This document shows, one piece after another, positions 5,134 to 5,997 of a DNA stretch of 5,997 nt. The notes below the pieces were generated by a model that worked only from the letters and a program-made list of their open reading frames with translations, was not told where the DNA came from and made no database searches. This DNA comes from Spirochaeta sp. Its GTDB lineage: Bacteria; Spirochaetota; Spirochaetia; DSM-27196; SLAA01. The stretch covers positions 1-5,997 of the forward strand of contig JAIVHN010000256.1 of assembly GCA_020201015.1 (NCBI GenBank), written 5' to 3'. Position numbers and translations under genes: made by a program. The number at the start of each line of letters is the position of its first letter. Position 1 is the first letter of the stretch.

Positions 5134-5757
5134 TCACGCAATAGTAAAGCCACCCCGCCGGCAAAACGCAACAAAGTTCTCAAGCTTCTCCTTGTGCGCC
5201 GGTCCTGAAAATTGTAAGTGAGGATCAGCTTCTTTGGTAAAATCATCCGTAAACCGCTCGAGTATTTTGTCAACTACTTCCTCAGGACCATCAGAGTTTT
5301 CCAAGTACAAGACGCGCCGGTTTTCAAGCTGTTTATCTATTGGTACCGCTGGAATGTGCTCCAGTGCCTGTTCTACTGCATCTGCAAGCGCAGCGGCATC
5401 AGAGTTAGTGACGCTTTGCATGCGGTTTAACAGGTAGGTCCCGCTCCACTCTCCACCCGAATACGCCTTGTCCGTGTGCTCGTCCGTGTGCTCGTCCGTG
5501 TCCGTATCCGTGTCCGTGTCCGCGTTCGTGTCCGCGTCCGTATCCCCAGCCCCACCAGTCGACATGAGCTGATCATCGAATGAAGGTTGTGTCCCTTCAG
5601 GTTCCCAGCCGTGTATCTGCGCAAGCTTCAATACAAGCGGCCATTCGTCTATGTTGAACCAAAACCGGGCCGAGCGTCGCACATGCCCCTGATCAGGTTC
5701 CTTATCGCCCTCGGCGGCGGCTTTCTTTCGTACATTGCTAATGAGATCGTATGACAT
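5134..5757 (-). CDS. Unrecognised two-domain protein with an Asp-Thr repeat linker
   Basis: I do not recognise a named family. From the chosen ATG at 5755-5757 the product is 207 residues (MSYDLISNVRKK...). Residues 1-68 include FWFNIDEWPLVLKLAQIHGW followed by EPEGT, which looks like a small folded domain. About residues 70-96 are a low-complexity Asp/Thr linker (DTDADTNADTDTDTDTDE). The remainder, from about 98, is a helical domain ending in ENFVAFCRRGGFTIA. There is no signal peptide, so it is probably cytoplasmic. The frame is open further upstream to an ATG at 5853 (239 residues). I prefer 5757 because the upstream start would overlap the preceding gene by 32 nt, its purine-rich GAGGAG is only 1 nt from the ATG, and AAAGG lies 10 nt before 5757. 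It precedes the ankyrin gene by 49 nt, probably in one operon. Confidence 0.72.
   Translation of the reverse strand: MSYDLISNVRKKAAAEGDKEPDQGHVRRSARFWFNIDEWPLVLKLAQIHGWEPEGTQPSFDDQLMSTGGAGDTDADTNADTDTDTDTDEHTDEHTDKAYSGGEWSGTYLLNRMQSVTNSDAAALADAVEQALEHIPAVPIDKQLENRRVLYLENSDGPEEVVDKILERFTDDFTKEADPHLQFSGPAHKEKLENFVAFCRRGGFTIA
5471..5545 (-). repeat. In-frame hexanucleotide repeat (TCCGTG on the plus strand)
   Basis: Twelve consecutive hexamers plus three bases: mostly TCCGTG, with TCCGTA, TCCGCG, TTCGTG and two TGCTCG variants. The variants make a 12-bp higher-order unit at 5471-5494. On the coding strand the unit is GAC ACG (Asp-Thr). Gain or loss of a hexamer adds or removes two residues and never shifts the frame, so this is a length-variable linker candidate and not an on/off switch. 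Confidence 0.9.
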
Positions 5758-5785
5758 CGTTTCGCTGCCTTTGTGTATGTATGGT

Positions 5786-5805
5786 GGTGACAACCCCCGG
5801 TCACC
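5786..5805 (-). other. Hairpin in the leader of the 5134-5757 gene
   Basis: GGTGAC (5786-5791) and GTCACC (5800-5805) form a 6-bp stem around an 8-base loop that is C-rich on the plus strand. It lies in the 64-nt gap between the partial gene ending at 5822 and the ATG at 5757. It has no T-run after it. It could be a minor 5'-leader structure or chance. Confidence 0.3.
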
Positions 5806-5821
5806 GTACAGCTTTGCCGAA

Positions 5822-5997
5822 TCACTCACCCTCAGCTCCGCCTTCTTTAACATACTCCTCTAAAGTGAATGCCGTCGAATACTTTTCGTCGGAGTATTGA
5901 GTCTCGTTAATTGTACCAGTGACGGACAGAAGAAGAGTCATGGTCGATGTCGTAACCGGCCGGTTTCCCGAACCGGTCTCACCCGCATCTATGCAAT
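5822..5997 (-). CDS. C-terminal end of an unknown protein (partial, enters from right edge)
   Basis: On the minus strand one frame is open from the window edge (first whole codon at 5995) to a TGA at 5822-5824, giving 57 residues. The sequence includes TMTLLLSVTGTINETQYSDE and ends TAFTLEEYVKEGGAEGE. The alternation of hydrophobic and polar residues and the charged tail read like real protein, and the other two minus frames close within 20 bases of the edge. The fragment is too short to name. A 57-codon open frame can also occur by chance, so this is a moderate call. If real, it is the first of three co-directional genes and sets the start of the next gene at 5757. Confidence 0.5.
   Translation of the reverse strand, partial: CIDAGETGSGNRPVTTSTMTLLLSVTGTINETQYSDEKYSTAFTLEEYVKEGGAEGE
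5954..5976. repeat. 12-bp palindrome AACCGGCCGGTT with a third AACCGG half-site
   Basis: AACCGGCCGGTT (5954-5965) is a perfect palindrome. AACCGG recurs at 5971-5976, so CCGGTT (5960-5965) can also pair with it around a 5-base loop. It lies within the putative partial coding region at the right edge. It could be a protein-binding site, a hairpin or chance; nothing else supports a function. Confidence 0.35.

Noticed and set aside
5471..5545. CRISPR-like array
   Set aside because: Units are 6 bp, directly adjacent with no spacers, and lie in frame inside a coding region.
5851..5853. ATG at 5853 as the start of the linker protein
   Set aside because: It would overlap the preceding open frame by 32 nt, and the GAGGAG is too close (1 nt); the ATG at 5757 is more plausible. 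It stays possible if the partial right-edge frame is not a gene.
5930..5990. Possible tRNA 3' half (T-arm-like CCGGT / ACCGG with a 7-base loop)
   Set aside because: The loop TTCCCGA does not fit the T-loop consensus, and no matching 5' acceptor or anticodon arm lies upstream.

Overview
The window looks like ordinary bacterial chromosome, GC content roughly in the mid-50s by eye, with one small accessory module set between two tRNA genes. A spirochaete is my best guess for the host. It rests on the C-terminal piece of a biotin-dependent carboxylase that resembles large fused acyl-CoA carboxylases, plus the tRNA-Val sequences, and is an inference from memory of families, not a search.

Layout, left to right. 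(1) Positions 1-1464, plus strand: the 3' part of a carboxyltransferase gene that enters from outside the window. (2) Positions 1480-2553, minus strand: a complete Gfo/Idh/MocA-family NAD(P)-dependent oxidoreductase, convergent with the first gene. Two small hairpins lie at the junction. (3) Positions 2572-2693, plus: a good sigma70-like promoter and a tRNA-Val with anticodon CAC. (4) Positions 2765-4330, plus: an abortive-infection/toxin-antitoxin pair of the AbiE type. An AbiEi-like winged-helix antitoxin overlaps an AbiEii nucleotidyltransferase toxin by 4 nt (ATGA). Its promoter sits inside a 52-bp imperfect palindrome with perfect 11-bp arms, and the right arm covers the antitoxin start codon. 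(5) Positions 4333-4404, plus: a second, diverged tRNA-Val(CAC), starting only 2 nt after the toxin stop codon and with no promoter of its own that I can see. (6) Positions 4431-5997, minus: three co-directional genes. These are the C-terminus of an unknown protein entering from the right edge, an unrecognised two-domain protein with an Asp-Thr hexanucleotide-repeat linker, and a secreted ankyrin-repeat protein whose repeat period is 34 residues instead of 33.

The most interesting part is the arrangement tRNA-Val / AbiE operon / tRNA-Val. The toxin family is a nucleotidyltransferase family, and some relatives (the MenT toxins of mycobacteria) are known to act on tRNA 3' ends. The downstream tRNA differs from the upstream one by compensated changes in the acceptor and T stems, and carries an unpaired C28-A42 in the anticodon stem. 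If it is transcribed only from the autoregulated abiE promoter, tRNA supply, toxin expression and retention of the module are linked. The physical arrangement is read directly from the sequence; the functional link is a hypothesis.

The intergenic stretch 2694-2764 (downstream of the first tRNA) shows no gene, terminator or repeat that I recognise. No stretch longer than 300 bases lacks a gene. I see no integrase, transposase, insertion sequence or CRISPR array.
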